Of a DNA stretch of 64,000 nt, positions 1-7,921 are shown piece after piece (the first letter of the stretch is position 1; the number at the start of each line of letters is the position of its first letter). Made by a program: the position numbers and the translations under genes. Under the pieces are notes generated by a model. The model did no database searches. It saw nothing but the letters and a program-made list of their open reading frames with translations, and had not been told where the DNA came from. Source of the stretch: Hymenobacter aranciens (GTDB lineage: Bacteria > Bacteroidota > Bacteroidia > Cytophagales > Hymenobacteraceae); NCBI RefSeq assembly GCF_030580865.1, contig NZ_JAUQSY010000013.1, forward strand, positions 1 to 64,000, written 5' to 3'.

Positions 1-306
1 TCATTTGTCAGTCGTCAGGTAGTGAAAGTTACGGCTTTCTCTACTTACAACTGGCTCATTCCTTAGGGAAGCGTACAAACCGACCAATCCTACAAGCATG
101 GAATCTATTTGATAGGCTGGCATTACGGAGCCTATGATAAAAGGCCGCCTAGTAAAGAGGATTTGCCAGCATTACATAAACTATTGAGCAGTCAGACTCA
201 ATCAGTAGCTAGTAGTTATGACATTCGCACGGTTATCCTAGACATCCGATTACCAGCAGATGCTGCTAGAATTGCTGATGATAAAAGCCTCTTTGAGGTG
301 ATTTGA
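1..306 (+). pseudogene. C-terminal remnant of an unidentified protein, probably frameshifted
   Basis: The frame ending at the stop at 304-306 contains a protein-like stretch, HGIYLIGWHYGAYDKRPPSK, from position 97, followed by a helical tail that ends FEVI. Going upstream, this frame meets TAG at 64-66. The frame starting at base 3 is open from the window edge to a stop at 135-137 and also reads like protein (GFLYLQLAHSLGKR). One coding region with a frameshift near 65-95 would join the two. The HGIYLIGW motif recalls C-termini of restriction-endonuclease-fold proteins attached to large ATPases, but that is from memory and weak. No start codon with a believable upstream signal is present. The gene continues to the left of the window. 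Confidence 0.35.
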
Positions 307-470
307 ACTCTAAGTAACAAGCCTAGCCCCTAGTTTAAGTGAGTTGGTTTATTACGTATCATTCACCTCATCTGCCAGCTACACCAACTGCCGCATGGTT
401 GACTTAATACTGGAGCAGGCGGAGCGACTGGCAGATGTTATTAGTAATACTGATACGGATGTGTAAAAAA

Positions 471-502
471 CAAGGGCCCGCGCCTCCCGGCCCGGACCCT
501 TG
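471..502. terminator. Hairpin, possible terminator
   Basis: CAAGGGCCCG at 471-480 pairs with CGGACCCTTG at 493-502 with one mismatch. An A-run (465-470) precedes it, which would be the U-tract of a terminator read leftward. On the plus strand no T-run follows. Confidence 0.35.
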
Positions 503-691
503 CAACCGCTAACCCATCAAGTGGCGCACGGCAGCCGCCAGGGCTGCCCGTATTGCCTCTTGCATAAGCCAGAGCCGGCAACCCTTTTTCGGTTTCTGGA
601 GGTTTACGAAACACGGATTTCCTCCGTAGCTTCACCGCACGAACCGTTCTCATCTTGGCAGGGAGTTAAGGTGTACGACCACCTACTTCCC

Positions 692-723
692 GAAGCCCTT
701 GGTATTCCTGTACCGAGGGCTTC
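692..723. repeat. Long hairpin inside the 471-771 structured region
   Basis: GAAGCCCT (692-699) pairs with AGGGCTTC (716-723), and GGTA (701-704) pairs with TACC (711-714), leaving a six-base loop. It sits inside a wider inverted repeat formed by 632-641 and 762-771. Confidence 0.5.
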
Positions 724-793
724 ACCTTTTCAGGGGCAGCCGTGTGGTGAGGTGGAATAACCGTGCGGTGAGACAAAAGTAGCTCACCGGGCT

Positions 794-1804
794 TTACTCT
801 CTCATTCCACCCTCCACCTCCACCCACTGCCGAATGAGCCCCACCCGCTCCCGCACATAGCGCGGGCTGAAAAAGCTATTCGACCAGTCCTCGAAATGCT
901 CGGCGGCGTAGGCCAGGAAGAACAGCCACCAGCGGAAGCCCAGCGCCGGGATGGCCGCCAGCTCGGCGTCCGTCAGTGGGCGGATTTCGCGGTAGGCGGC
1001 CACGAAGAGCTGGCGGGCCTGCGCGGCCTCGGCGGCGGGGATGCGCCGGGTGAGGGTGTGCAGGAAGTAGTGGGCGAAGAAGGTCATCACGTCGTAGGCC
1101 AGGTAGCCGGTACCCGCGAAATCGAAGTCGAAAAACGTGGGCTGGTCGTGGGTGTCGAAGTGGAAGTTCTTGGGCAGGAAATCGAAGTGGCAGTAGCCGG
1201 TGCTGAAGCTGGCGGGCGCCAGGGCGGCCAGCTGGGCTTCGGTGCGGGCGGCGGTTGCCACGAGCCAGGCGTGGCCCTCGGGGTAGCCCTGGGCCGCAAA
1301 CACCGGGGCCAGCTGCTGCAGGGGCTGCTCGATGGTGCGGGCCGCATCGTAGACGGGGCGCGGGTGGGTGAGCGCGAGGCCGGCCGTGCGCTGGTGCAGG
1401 CGGGCCATCTCGTGGGCGGTGGCCCGGATTTGCGCGTCGCTCAGGTCAAACACGTTCTGGCCGGGGGCGAAGGCAAACAGCACGCCGAAGCGCGGGCCCT
1501 CGGCGGCCTCGAAGCGCTGGAGGTAGTGGCCGTGGCGGTCGGGCAGGGGCGGGGCCACCCGGCTGCCGCCGGCCTGCAGGTGCCGCAGCAGCTCCACTTC
1601 GCCGCGGATTTCGGCCTCCGAGCGGTGAGCGGCGCGGTACACTTTAAGGATGTAGGGCGTGGCGGGGCTGTCGAGGCGGTAGGTGTCGCTGACGCCGTGC
1701 AGCAGCAGGCGGCCGGTGGTCAGCGGCAAGGCGTAGTGCTCGGCGACGTGGGCAGTAAGGGCGGCGGCCGCGAGGACGGAGTATTGCGTGGGGAAGATGG
1801 GCAT
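794..1804 (-). CDS. APH-fold phosphotransferase (aminoglycoside phosphotransferase / choline-homoserine kinase superfamily)
   Basis: 336 residues. The kinase-like signature is intact: a lysine in ILKVY near residue 54, the catalytic loop HFDFLPKN at 206-213 (HxDxxxxN) and the metal-binding DFDFAG at 226-231. These are the hallmarks of the APH family, which phosphorylates small hydroxylated substrates such as antibiotics, choline, homoserine or sugars. The substrate cannot be told from sequence, and a resistance role should not be assumed. The start at 1804 (MPIFPTQ) is chosen because the frame upstream of it only translates an inverted repeat (1811-1891). It is the last gene of a minus-strand run that starts at 4547, but the repeat and a 100-base gap make co-transcription uncertain. 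Confidence 0.8.
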   Translation of the reverse strand: MPIFPTQYSVLAAAALTAHVAEHYALPLTTGRLLLHGVSDTYRLDSPATPYILKVYRAAHRSEAEIRGEVELLRHLQAGGSRVAPPLPDRHGHYLQRFEAAEGPRFGVLFAFAPGQNVFDLSDAQIRATAHEMARLHQRTAGLALTHPRPVYDAARTIEQPLQQLAPVFAAQGYPEGHAWLVATAARTEAQLAALAPASFSTGYCHFDFLPKNFHFDTHDQPTFFDFDFAGTGYLAYDVMTFFAHYFLHTLTRRIPAAEAAQARQLFVAAYREIRPLTDAELAAIPALGFRWWLFFLAYAAEHFEDWSNSFFSPRYVRERVGLIRQWVEVEGGMRE

Positions 1805-1810
1805 GGCAGT

Positions 1811-1891
1811 AGCGCGAACTTTGTAGTTCGCGTCCCCGCGCCGGTTCAACGATTCGAATGGCGCAGGGACGCGAATTACAAAGTTCGCGCT
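1811..1891. repeat. Near-perfect inverted repeat with 26-bp arms
   Basis: The arm 1811-1836 (beginning AGCGCGAACTTTGTAGTTCG) pairs with 1866-1891 with one mismatch, around a 29-base loop. It abuts the start codon of the kinase gene at 1804. The same style of element, a short self-complementary AC-TTT-GT core in a GC-rich frame, recurs at 7189-7229 and 51350-51416, so this is probably a dispersed palindromic repeat, not a site specific to this gene. Confidence 0.8.
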
Positions 1892-1907
1892 GCTGCGTGC
1901 TACCGTA

Positions 1908-2147
1908 TTATTCCTGCGGATGCGCCCGATTCCCCTCGCGCTGGTCGTAGCCCTTCGCCGGGTTCACGAAGAAGAAGCCCCACACGATGAGCAGCACCAC
2001 CACGGCCCCCGCCAGCACGGCCAGCGTGGTGCCGCTACGTAGCAGGGTAGGGAGGCTCACGGGCACGATGCCCCAGATGCGCAGCACCAGTAAGGTAGTA
2101 AGGGCCAGGCCCAGCAGCACGATGGCCGCTCCGAGTAGTTGTTTCAT
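1908..2147 (-). CDS. Small two-helix membrane protein
   Basis: 79 residues with two hydrophobic segments (about 5-30 and 42-62) joined by a short loop and followed by a polar tail rich in charged residues (KGYDQREGNRAHPQE). No known family is recognised. It starts six bases after the stop of the SPFH gene, so the two are almost certainly translated from one message. It may be a membrane partner of the SPFH protein, which is inference from position only. Confidence 0.7.
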   Translation of the reverse strand: MKQLLGAAIVLLGLALTTLLVLRIWGIVPVSLPTLLRSGTTLAVLAGAVVVLLIVWGFFFVNPAKGYDQREGNRAHPQE

Positions 2148-2153
2148 GGCGGC

Positions 2154-3158
2154 TTAGAGCTGGTCGAGCCAGGGCTTTTTCTTGGTGTCGAATTCTTCCT
2201 GCGTGATGATGCCCTCGGTGAGCAGCAGCTTGAGCTTCTGGAGCTGCTGCACGGGGTCGGCCCCGGCGGCGGGGGCGGCCAGCTGCTGGTCTTTCTCGCT
2301 GGCGAAGACGCGGCCCAGCTCGGCGCCGGCGCCCAGGGCCAGGCCCGCGCCCGCCAGGCCGCCCTCGTTGCGGGCGGCGTCGCGCAGGGCTTTGAGGCGC
2401 TCCAGCTCGGGATAGGCGAGGCCCCCGGCGGCGGCGGCCTGGGTGTCGGCTATCACGTCGGACACGCGGCCGATGCGCTGCTGGGTGGCCGCGTCGAACA
2501 CGGTGCCGCTGATGCGGAAGTCGGTCAGCTCGATGCCCAGTTGGGCAAAATCGGGCGCCAGCAGCTCGCGCAATTCGGCCGAGAGCGAGCCGAGCTGGGC
2601 GTCAATCTGCTGGTAAGAGAACTGCGCCACGGCCAGCTGCGTGGCCAGCACCTGCGGCAGGCGGCTTTGCAGCAAGGCCTTGGCCTGCGGGGTGGTGTAC
2701 TCGTCCTGCTGCCCGGCTATCTCGCGGAAAAACAGCCCGGCATCGGCCAGCCGGAACGAGAAGTTGCCGTTGGCCCCCAGCTCCACCGGAATCTGGTACA
2801 CCGGGTCGAGGTACTTGATGGGCATGGGCGTGCCCCAGGCCTGGTTCACCACCTCGGCACGGCGGAAGAAGTACACCCGCACCTTGTGCTCGCTCTCGAA
2901 GCCCGTGCGCAGCTTCAGCAGCGTGGTGACGAAGGGAATGTTGGCGGTGTCGAGATTGTAGATTCCCTCCTCGGTCAGCTCGTCGGTCACGCGGCCCTCG
3001 TACACCAGGATGGCGCCCTGGCCGGGACCGATGATGAGCTTGCTGGCATCCTTGAGCTCGTCGTGCTCGGAGGGGAACTTGTGCAGCAGCACGCCCGGCT
3101 GCGGGTTGGCCCACTCGATGACGGAAGCCAGCTGGTTGCGAAAGAAGTTGAAAGGCAT
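2154..3158 (-). CDS. SPFH domain protein with C-terminal SHOCT domain (YdjI/virion-core-like)
   Basis: 334 residues. The N-terminal two thirds match the SPFH/band-7 type of the YdjI (virion core protein-like) group: an opening WANPQPGVLLHKFP, the block LIIGPGQGAILVYEGRVTD, then a long helical section after about residue 170. The last 35 residues (LQKLKLLLTEGIITQEEFD) are a SHOCT domain, a short oligomerisation module. YdjI-like proteins act in membrane stress or microdomain organisation, and some partner with phage-shock components. No transmembrane helix is obvious. It lies between a zinc-ribbon membrane protein upstream and a two-helix membrane protein downstream, all on the minus strand with short gaps, suggesting a membrane-associated complex. 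Confidence 0.8.
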   Translation of the reverse strand: MPFNFFRNQLASVIEWANPQPGVLLHKFPSEHDELKDASKLIIGPGQGAILVYEGRVTDELTEEGIYNLDTANIPFVTTLLKLRTGFESEHKVRVYFFRRAEVVNQAWGTPMPIKYLDPVYQIPVELGANGNFSFRLADAGLFFREIAGQQDEYTTPQAKALLQSRLPQVLATQLAVAQFSYQQIDAQLGSLSAELRELLAPDFAQLGIELTDFRISGTVFDAATQQRIGRVSDVIADTQAAAAGGLAYPELERLKALRDAARNEGGLAGAGLALGAGAELGRVFASEKDQQLAAPAAGADPVQQLQKLKLLLTEGIITQEEFDTKKKPWLDQL

Positions 3159-3206
3159 GGGATGGGGAGCTTAGGTTGTCGTTCTGGCGGGGGGTGAGGT
3201 TACCCG

Positions 3207-4547
3207 TTACACCGGCTTCGGATTCTTCGTCAGCTTGCCGTCCAGGCTGATGGTGTACGTCTCATCCCCATCGTGCAGCGCGAAGCCACCGGGGTAGCGC
3301 ACGGCATCGTCGGGGCTGTTGCCTTCCTCCAGCGGCTGGGTGAAGACGATGGCGCCCGTATCGGCCCGCAGGCACTGCACCGCGGGCCGGGCGCTGGGCG
3401 CGGCTGTGGGCTTGAAGCTAATCAGCACGTACTCTTTATCCGAGTACAGCAGGTGGGGCTCGAAGTAGAGGCGGCCGGGCGTGAAGTCGGCGTACGACAG
3501 CAGGCGGGCACCTTTTTTCTCGTAGGGCGTGATGAGGCGCTTGACGTGCGGGTCGGCGTCGGTGAAGATGCCCGAGCCGCCATAGTCGTCGCTCCACTCG
3601 AAGTGGGGGAGGCTCTGGGCCCCGCCCAGGTTGTGGCGGTACTGGTACTTGATGAGCTGGATTTTATCTTCCGGGTACGAGGTGCTGCGGCGGCTGAAGA
3701 TAAAGCCGGTGGCGGTGGGGCTGTTGGGCTGCAGGTTGTTGAAGCCGTAGCGGGCGTCGTAGAAATTGTCCTTGGAATAGACCTTGTTGATGAGCGGGAA
3801 GAACATCATGTTGCGCCCATCATTGGTGAACACGCTGAAGTAGTCGCCGTAGTCGTTGTCGCCGGCCTCCACGGTGGCCACGCCGCTGGCTAGCTCCGAC
3901 TGCCCCTGGAACAGCGTTTTGGTGACATCCTTGAAGGAATAATTGGCCTTGTCGACCCGGTACACCGCCATTTTGTTGGCCACCAGGTACAGCTCGCCGT
4001 TGTAGAAGTGCTTGAGGTCGAAATCGGGGAAGGAGCTGGTGCCGGGGGGCACGTTGAGCGGCACGCTTTTCAGCACCGTGCCCGTCGTCGCATCCCGAAA
4101 CACGGCGTAGGCGCTGTCCTTGGTCACGCGGTAGTAGTTGCGGGTGCCGATTTGCAGCAGCACGGGCTTTTGCGAGGGGGCCAGGTATAGCAGCGTCTCG
4201 CGCGAGGAGAAGTTGAATTTCTTCGTGTAATCCTCTTCCTCGTCGGCCGTGGTCACGGAGTAGCTGCCCGGCGTGGGCGAAGAGCTGGAGCTGAACAGCA
4301 GCCGCAACAGCACGAACCCGAACATGACTACCGCCGCCAGCCCGGCCACTATTACGGCCCGCTTGACAGGCGGCTGGCCGGGCGTGCCCAGGGGCTCCTG
4401 CCGCACGGTGTAGTTGACGTTGATGTCGTCGTTGTCGAGGAAGTACTCGGTGCCGCAGCCCTCGCAGCGGAAGACGTCGGGGCGCACTTCGGTTTTCTGC
4501 GTGCTGCCGCAGTGCGGGCACTTGATTGCCTTGATTGATTTGGCCAT
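3207..4547 (-). CDS. Membrane-anchored protein with N-terminal zinc ribbon and large extracytoplasmic domain
   Basis: 446 residues. A rubredoxin-type zinc ribbon opens the protein: C10xxC13 (CPHCG) and C28xxC31 (CEGCG). One membrane helix follows at about 64-85, then roughly 350 residues of beta-rich sequence with regularly spaced aromatic and acidic blocks, resembling a propeller-like or PQQ-type repeat domain. The topology would put the ribbon in the cytoplasm and the large domain outside. Its function is unknown. It is the first gene of the minus-strand run with the SPFH protein, 48 bases upstream of it. ATG at 4547 fits, since the ribbon begins at residue 10. Confidence 0.65.
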   Translation of the reverse strand: MAKSIKAIKCPHCGSTQKTEVRPDVFRCEGCGTEYFLDNDDINVNYTVRQEPLGTPGQPPVKRAVIVAGLAAVVMFGFVLLRLLFSSSSSPTPGSYSVTTADEEEDYTKKFNFSSRETLLYLAPSQKPVLLQIGTRNYYRVTKDSAYAVFRDATTGTVLKSVPLNVPPGTSSFPDFDLKHFYNGELYLVANKMAVYRVDKANYSFKDVTKTLFQGQSELASGVATVEAGDNDYGDYFSVFTNDGRNMMFFPLINKVYSKDNFYDARYGFNNLQPNSPTATGFIFSRRSTSYPEDKIQLIKYQYRHNLGGAQSLPHFEWSDDYGGSGIFTDADPHVKRLITPYEKKGARLLSYADFTPGRLYFEPHLLYSDKEYVLISFKPTAAPSARPAVQCLRADTGAIVFTQPLEEGNSPDDAVRYPGGFALHDGDETYTISLDGKLTKNPKPV

Positions 4548-4772
4548 GATGAGAGAGCGGGCGACGGCGGCGAAAGAGGCCGGACCGGCTCCGTTTGTAC
4601 GTACCGCTGGCTCAACCGTTGGCAGCGCCTGCGGGCGGATAAAATCACCTGCCCGCCCGCGCCGGCAACCACCTGACTGGAAGCCCGCCTACAGGCTCGG
4701 CCCGCCCGCCGCGACAGATAAATTCCCCCGGCCCGCAACCAAAACCCCGCCGGCGCCGCTATTTTGCGCAGC
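4548..4772. other. Divergent intergenic region, no gene seen
   Basis: 225 bases between the divergent zinc-ribbon gene and crtI. No convincing small gene is seen. TATTTTGC just upstream of the crtI start (4758-4765) resembles the Bacteroidota -7 box TAnnTTTG with one base missing. No clear -33 element was found for either gene. Confidence 0.4.
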
Positions 4773-6254
4773 ATGACTGAACCCTCTACCCGCCGCGCCG
4801 TCGTTATCGGGGCCGGCTTTGCCGGACTGGCGGCCGCCACCACGCTGGCCCAGGCCGGCTGGCGCGTCACGATTCTCGAAAAAAACGACGGCCCCGGCGG
4901 CCGGGCGCGGGTGTTCCGCGCCCAGGGCTTCACCTTCGACATGGGCCCGAGCTGGTACTGGATGCCCGACGTGTTCGACAAATACTTCGCCCGCTTCGGC
5001 AAGAAAGTCAGCGACTACTACGACCTTATCCGCCTCGACCCCTCGTACCAGGTCATCTTCAAAGGCCCCGAAGCGGTGGACATCCCCGCCAGCATGGCCG
5101 GCCTGCGGGCGCTGTTCGAGCGCTACGAGCCCGGCAGCGCCGCCCGGCTCGACGAGTTTCTGCGGCAGGCGGCCTATAAGTACGAAGTCGGCATCAACCG
5201 CCTGGTGTACGCCCCCAGCCGCTCGCTGCTGGAGTTTGCCGAGCCCAAATTATTGCTCGACATGCTGCGCATGGACGTGCTGCAAAGCATGCACAAGCAT
5301 GTGCGCCGCTTTTTCAAGGATTCGCGCCTGCTGGAATTGGTGGAGTTTCCCATCCTATTTCTCGGTGCCACTTCCGAAAACACCCCCGCCCTCTACTCCC
5401 TGATGAACTACGCCGACCTGGCGCTGGGCACCTGGTACCCCCGGGGCGGCATGCACAAAATCGTGGAAGGCATGGTGAGCCTGGCCGAAGAGCTGGGCGT
5501 GGAAATCAAGTACAGCCAGGAAGTAACCGAGATTGTAGTCGAGCACGGCCGCAGCACCGGCGTGCGCACCGCCGCCGGCTTCTGGCCGGCCGCGGCCGTG
5601 GTGGCCGGGGCCGACTACCACCACATCGAGCAGCAGGTGCTCCAGCCCGAGCACCGCCACTACTCGCCCGCGTACTGGGATTCGCGCACCATGGCCCCGT
5701 CGTCGCTGCTATTTTACCTGGGCGTCAATAAAAAGCTCGACAAGCTGCGCCACCACAATCTGTTCTTCGACGAGGACTTCGCCCGCCACGCCCACGAGAT
5801 TTACGAGCAGCCGCAGTGGCCCACGCGCCCGCTGTTCTATGCCTCCGTGCCGAGCAAAACCGACTCCAGCGTCGCCCCCGAAGGCCAGGAAAACCTCTTC
5901 CTGCTCATCCCGGTAGCCCCCGACCTCACGGACGACGAAGCCACCCGCGAGCGCTACTACAACATGCTGATGGACCGCCTCGAAAAGCACTGCGGCCACT
6001 CCATCCGCGACGCGGTGGTGTTCAAGCGCAGCTACGCCCACCGCGATTTCGTGGCCGACTACCACAGCTTCAAGGGCAACGCCTACGGCCTGGCCAACAC
6101 CCTGCGCCAAACGGCCATCCTCAAGCCCACCCTGAAAAGCAAAAAGCTCAACAATTTGTACTTTACCGGCCAATTGACTGTGCCCGGCCCCGGCGTGCCG
6201 CCCTCACTCATCTCGGGGCAGGTGGTGGCAGGGGAGGTACTGAAAGAGTTATGA
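4773..6254 (+). CDS. crtI: Phytoene desaturase, CrtI family
   Basis: 493 residues. It begins with a dinucleotide-binding motif, VVIGAGFAGLAAATTLAQAG, then the GGRARVF segment typical of carotenoid desaturases and isomerases. The C-terminus carries the FAD-binding signature near YFTGQLTVPGPGVPPSLISG. Known CrtI enzymes introduce double bonds into phytoene to give neurosporene or lycopene. The pairing with crtB directly downstream supports phytoene desaturase over a later-acting CrtD-type enzyme. The start is ATG at 4773, not the in-frame TTG at 4764. The stop codon lies inside the first arm of a palindromic repeat (6246-6345), so the repeat has become the gene's 3' edge. Confidence 0.93.
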   Translation: MTEPSTRRAVVIGAGFAGLAAATTLAQAGWRVTILEKNDGPGGRARVFRAQGFTFDMGPSWYWMPDVFDKYFARFGKKVSDYYDLIRLDPSYQVIFKGPEAVDIPASMAGLRALFERYEPGSAARLDEFLRQAAYKYEVGINRLVYAPSRSLLEFAEPKLLLDMLRMDVLQSMHKHVRRFFKDSRLLELVEFPILFLGATSENTPALYSLMNYADLALGTWYPRGGMHKIVEGMVSLAEELGVEIKYSQEVTEIVVEHGRSTGVRTAAGFWPAAAVVAGADYHHIEQQVLQPEHRHYSPAYWDSRTMAPSSLLFYLGVNKKLDKLRHHNLFFDEDFARHAHEIYEQPQWPTRPLFYASVPSKTDSSVAPEGQENLFLLIPVAPDLTDDEATRERYYNMLMDRLEKHCGHSIRDAVVFKRSYAHRDFVADYHSFKGNAYGLANTLRQTAILKPTLKSKKLNNLYFTGQLTVPGPGVPPSLISGQVVAGEVLKEL

Positions 6255-6345
6255 GTTTTGAGTTATGAATTATGAGTGGGCATTATTTGCGCCGCTCTAC
6301 CCAATTCATAACTTAAAACCCATAATTCAAAACTCATAATTCACT
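6246..6345. repeat. ATGAGTT-family palindromic repeat, copy A
   Basis: AT-rich element built from short near-copies of AGTTATGAGTTTTGAGTTAT and its complement, with arms about 6246-6277 and 6304-6345. It fills the whole crtI-crtB gap, overlaps the crtI stop and ends three bases before the crtB GTG start. Four more copies occur at 35867-35963, 50262-50368, 53213-53290 and 54984-55059. Confidence 0.85.
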
Positions 6346-6347
6346 CC

Positions 6348-7190
6348 GTGGACCACGAACAACTATTCACCGATACCAGCCTGGCCTGTAGCAAGCTCAT
6401 CACCAGTCGCTACAGTACCTCGTTCACGCTCGGCATTCGCACGCTGGAGCCGCGGCTGCACCTGCCGGTGTACGCCGTGTATGGCTTCGTGCGCTGGGCC
6501 GATGAAATCGTGGACACCTTCCACCAGCACGACAAAGCCGCCCTGCTGGCCGATTTCCGTCGCCAGACCTACGAGGCCATCGACCTCGGCCTCAGCCTGA
6601 ATCCTGTGCTGCACGCCTTCCAGCAGGTAGTGCGCGAATACGGTATCGACCGCGAATTCATCGATGCCTTCCTGCACAGCATGGAGCTGGACTTAGAAGA
6701 CCATAACTACCACGCCGACTTATACAAAGAGTACATCTACGGCTCGGCCGAAGTAGTGGGCCTGATGTGCCTGCGCATCTTCTGCCACGGCGACGCAGCG
6801 CTGTTCGAGCGGCTGCGCGAGCCCGCCTGCCGGCTGGGCGCGGCCTTCCAGAAAGTGAATTTCCTGCGCGACATCCGCTCCGACTATGAGGAGCGGGGCC
6901 GGGTGTACTTCCCCGGCGTCGTTTACCAGCGCTTCAATGATGCCACGAAGCAGGAAATCGAAGCCGATATCAAGGCCGATTTTGAGGCGGCCTACGCGGG
7001 CATTCAGCAGCTGCCGCGCTCGGCGAAGCTCGGCGTGTACCTGGCCTATGTGTATTATCTGAAGCTGTTTTACAAGATTAAAAAGCTGTCGGCCAGCCGC
7101 ATTCTGGGCGAGCGGGTGCGGGTGCCGAATAACACCAAGCTGCTGCTGCTGCTGGGTTCGTATTTCCGGTACCGGCTGGCGAGTATTTAG
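6348..7190 (+). CDS. crtB: Phytoene synthase, CrtB family
   Basis: 280 residues, usual length for the bacterial squalene/phytoene synthase family. Both aspartate-rich substrate-binding motifs are present: D52EIVD56 and, near residue 180, DIRSDYEERGRVYFP. The N-terminal SRYSTSF block is also typical. The enzyme condenses two geranylgeranyl diphosphates to phytoene, the substrate of CrtI encoded just upstream. The start is a GTG at 6348: no ATG is near, and the sequence before it is the repeat. The stop codon at 7188-7190 overlaps a perfect hairpin (7189-7229), which may end or stabilise the crtIB message. Confidence 0.93.
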   Translation: MDHEQLFTDTSLACSKLITSRYSTSFTLGIRTLEPRLHLPVYAVYGFVRWADEIVDTFHQHDKAALLADFRRQTYEAIDLGLSLNPVLHAFQQVVREYGIDREFIDAFLHSMELDLEDHNYHADLYKEYIYGSAEVVGLMCLRIFCHGDAALFERLREPACRLGAAFQKVNFLRDIRSDYEERGRVYFPGVVYQRFNDATKQEIEADIKADFEAAYAGIQQLPRSAKLGVYLAYVYYLKLFYKIKKLSASRILGERVRVPNNTKLLLLLGSYFRYRLASI

Positions 7191-7229
7191 AACGTGTAGC
7201 CCGAATTGAAAATTCGGGCTACACGTTCT
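7189..7229. terminator. Perfect 19-bp hairpin overlapping the crtB stop
   Basis: AGAACGTGTAGCCCGAATT (7189-7207) pairs perfectly with 7211-7229 around a GAA loop. No T-run follows, so it may be a dispersed palindrome that blocks 3' decay instead of a classical terminator. Confidence 0.7.
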
Positions 7230-7230
7230 G

Positions 7231-7238
7231 TAGCTTTG
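7231..7238 (+). promoter_or_regulatory. -7 box of Bacteroidota type
   Basis: TAGCTTTG matches TAnnTTTG exactly. A TTG at 7206-7208 lies 22 bases upstream, slightly long for the usual 19-21. Transcription would begin close to 7245, giving a very short leader for the next gene. Confidence 0.5.
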
Positions 7239-7253
7239 TCCGTAATGGTTGGT

Positions 7254-7823
7254 ATGAAGAGCCTGCTTTCGCTTTCCTTATTACTGTGTGCCGACGCGCT
7301 GCCGGAAGTATCCGAGAACCGCGCCCGCACCATTTCCCCCCTGCCCATCTCCGTGGATTCTCATTTCAACCCCGCCGCCCTGCGCCAGCAGTTCGCCAAA
7401 GCCTCCTCCGACAAAGCCGCCGCCGAAAAGCTCTACAAGCAGCTGGCCGACTACAAGGGCCACGATGCCGTGGTAATGGCCTACAAAGGTGCTGCCGAAG
7501 CCATTCGCGCCCGCGACGCGTCGATGTTTGACAAGCTGACGTTCATCCAGCAGGCCAACCGCTCCTTCGAGCAGGCCGTGAGCCTGGCGCCTGATAATGC
7601 GGAAGTTCGCTTCCTGCGCTTCTCGGTCGAGAGCAATCTGCCATCCTTCCTGGGCATGAGCAAGCACGTCGAAGAAGACAAGGCCCTGCTGCTGCGGGCG
7701 GCCCTGGAGCACCCCGCCTCGGGGCTCGATGCGGAGGCGTTCAACTTCGTGCGGCGCTACCTGGTGGAGCGCGGCCACGTGAGCGAGGCTGAGGCGCAGC
7801 AGCTCAACAAAGTGGCCGGCTAG
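7254..7823 (+). CDS. Secreted TPR-like helical protein of unknown function
   Basis: 189 residues from ATG 7254 (an ATG three codons earlier, 7245, is possible). A signal peptide, MKSLLSLSLLLCADA, is followed by an all-helical domain with TPR-like periodicity (AAEKLYKQLADY, AIRARDASMFDK, FEQAVSLAPDNAEVRFLRFS). No catalytic motif is seen. It sits between crtB and ispH on the same strand but has its own promoter-like box at 7231, so a carotenoid role is not implied. Upstream in-frame TTG codons lie within the hairpin at 7189-7229 and are unlikely starts. Confidence 0.7.
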   Translation: MKSLLSLSLLLCADALPEVSENRARTISPLPISVDSHFNPAALRQQFAKASSDKAAAEKLYKQLADYKGHDAVVMAYKGAAEAIRARDASMFDKLTFIQQANRSFEQAVSLAPDNAEVRFLRFSVESNLPSFLGMSKHVEEDKALLLRAALEHPASGLDAEAFNFVRRYLVERGHVSEAEAQQLNKVAG

Positions 7824-7921
7824 GCCGCGAAGTCAAAATTATTTCCGATTTTACACGCCGTAAAGCGCCAGGCAGGTTCTACGCGTAACCTTCCTAGCTA
7901 AACTGTAGTTAATGTGGTCGT

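Larger units (their letters stand above)
307..793. other. Gap without a convincing gene; hairpin-rich
   Basis: A frame open from 314 to the stop at 464-466 (ending LADVISNTDTDV) has no good start and may be a second gene tail. From 471 to 771 the DNA holds several hairpins: 471-502, ACGGA/TCCGT at 613-627, a long stem at 692-723, and a closing inverted repeat 632-641 with 762-771. Open frames exist on both strands here (441-653 minus, 500-760 plus), but neither resembles a protein. The pattern suggests a structured RNA or the remnant of a structured mobile RNA such as a group II intron. I could not match a domain V hairpin, so the call stays open. Confidence 0.4.

Noticed and set aside
441..760. 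Group II intron 3' end
   Set aside because: Hairpins are suggestive, but no domain V of the expected form and no reverse transcriptase were found, so it is reported only as a structured region.
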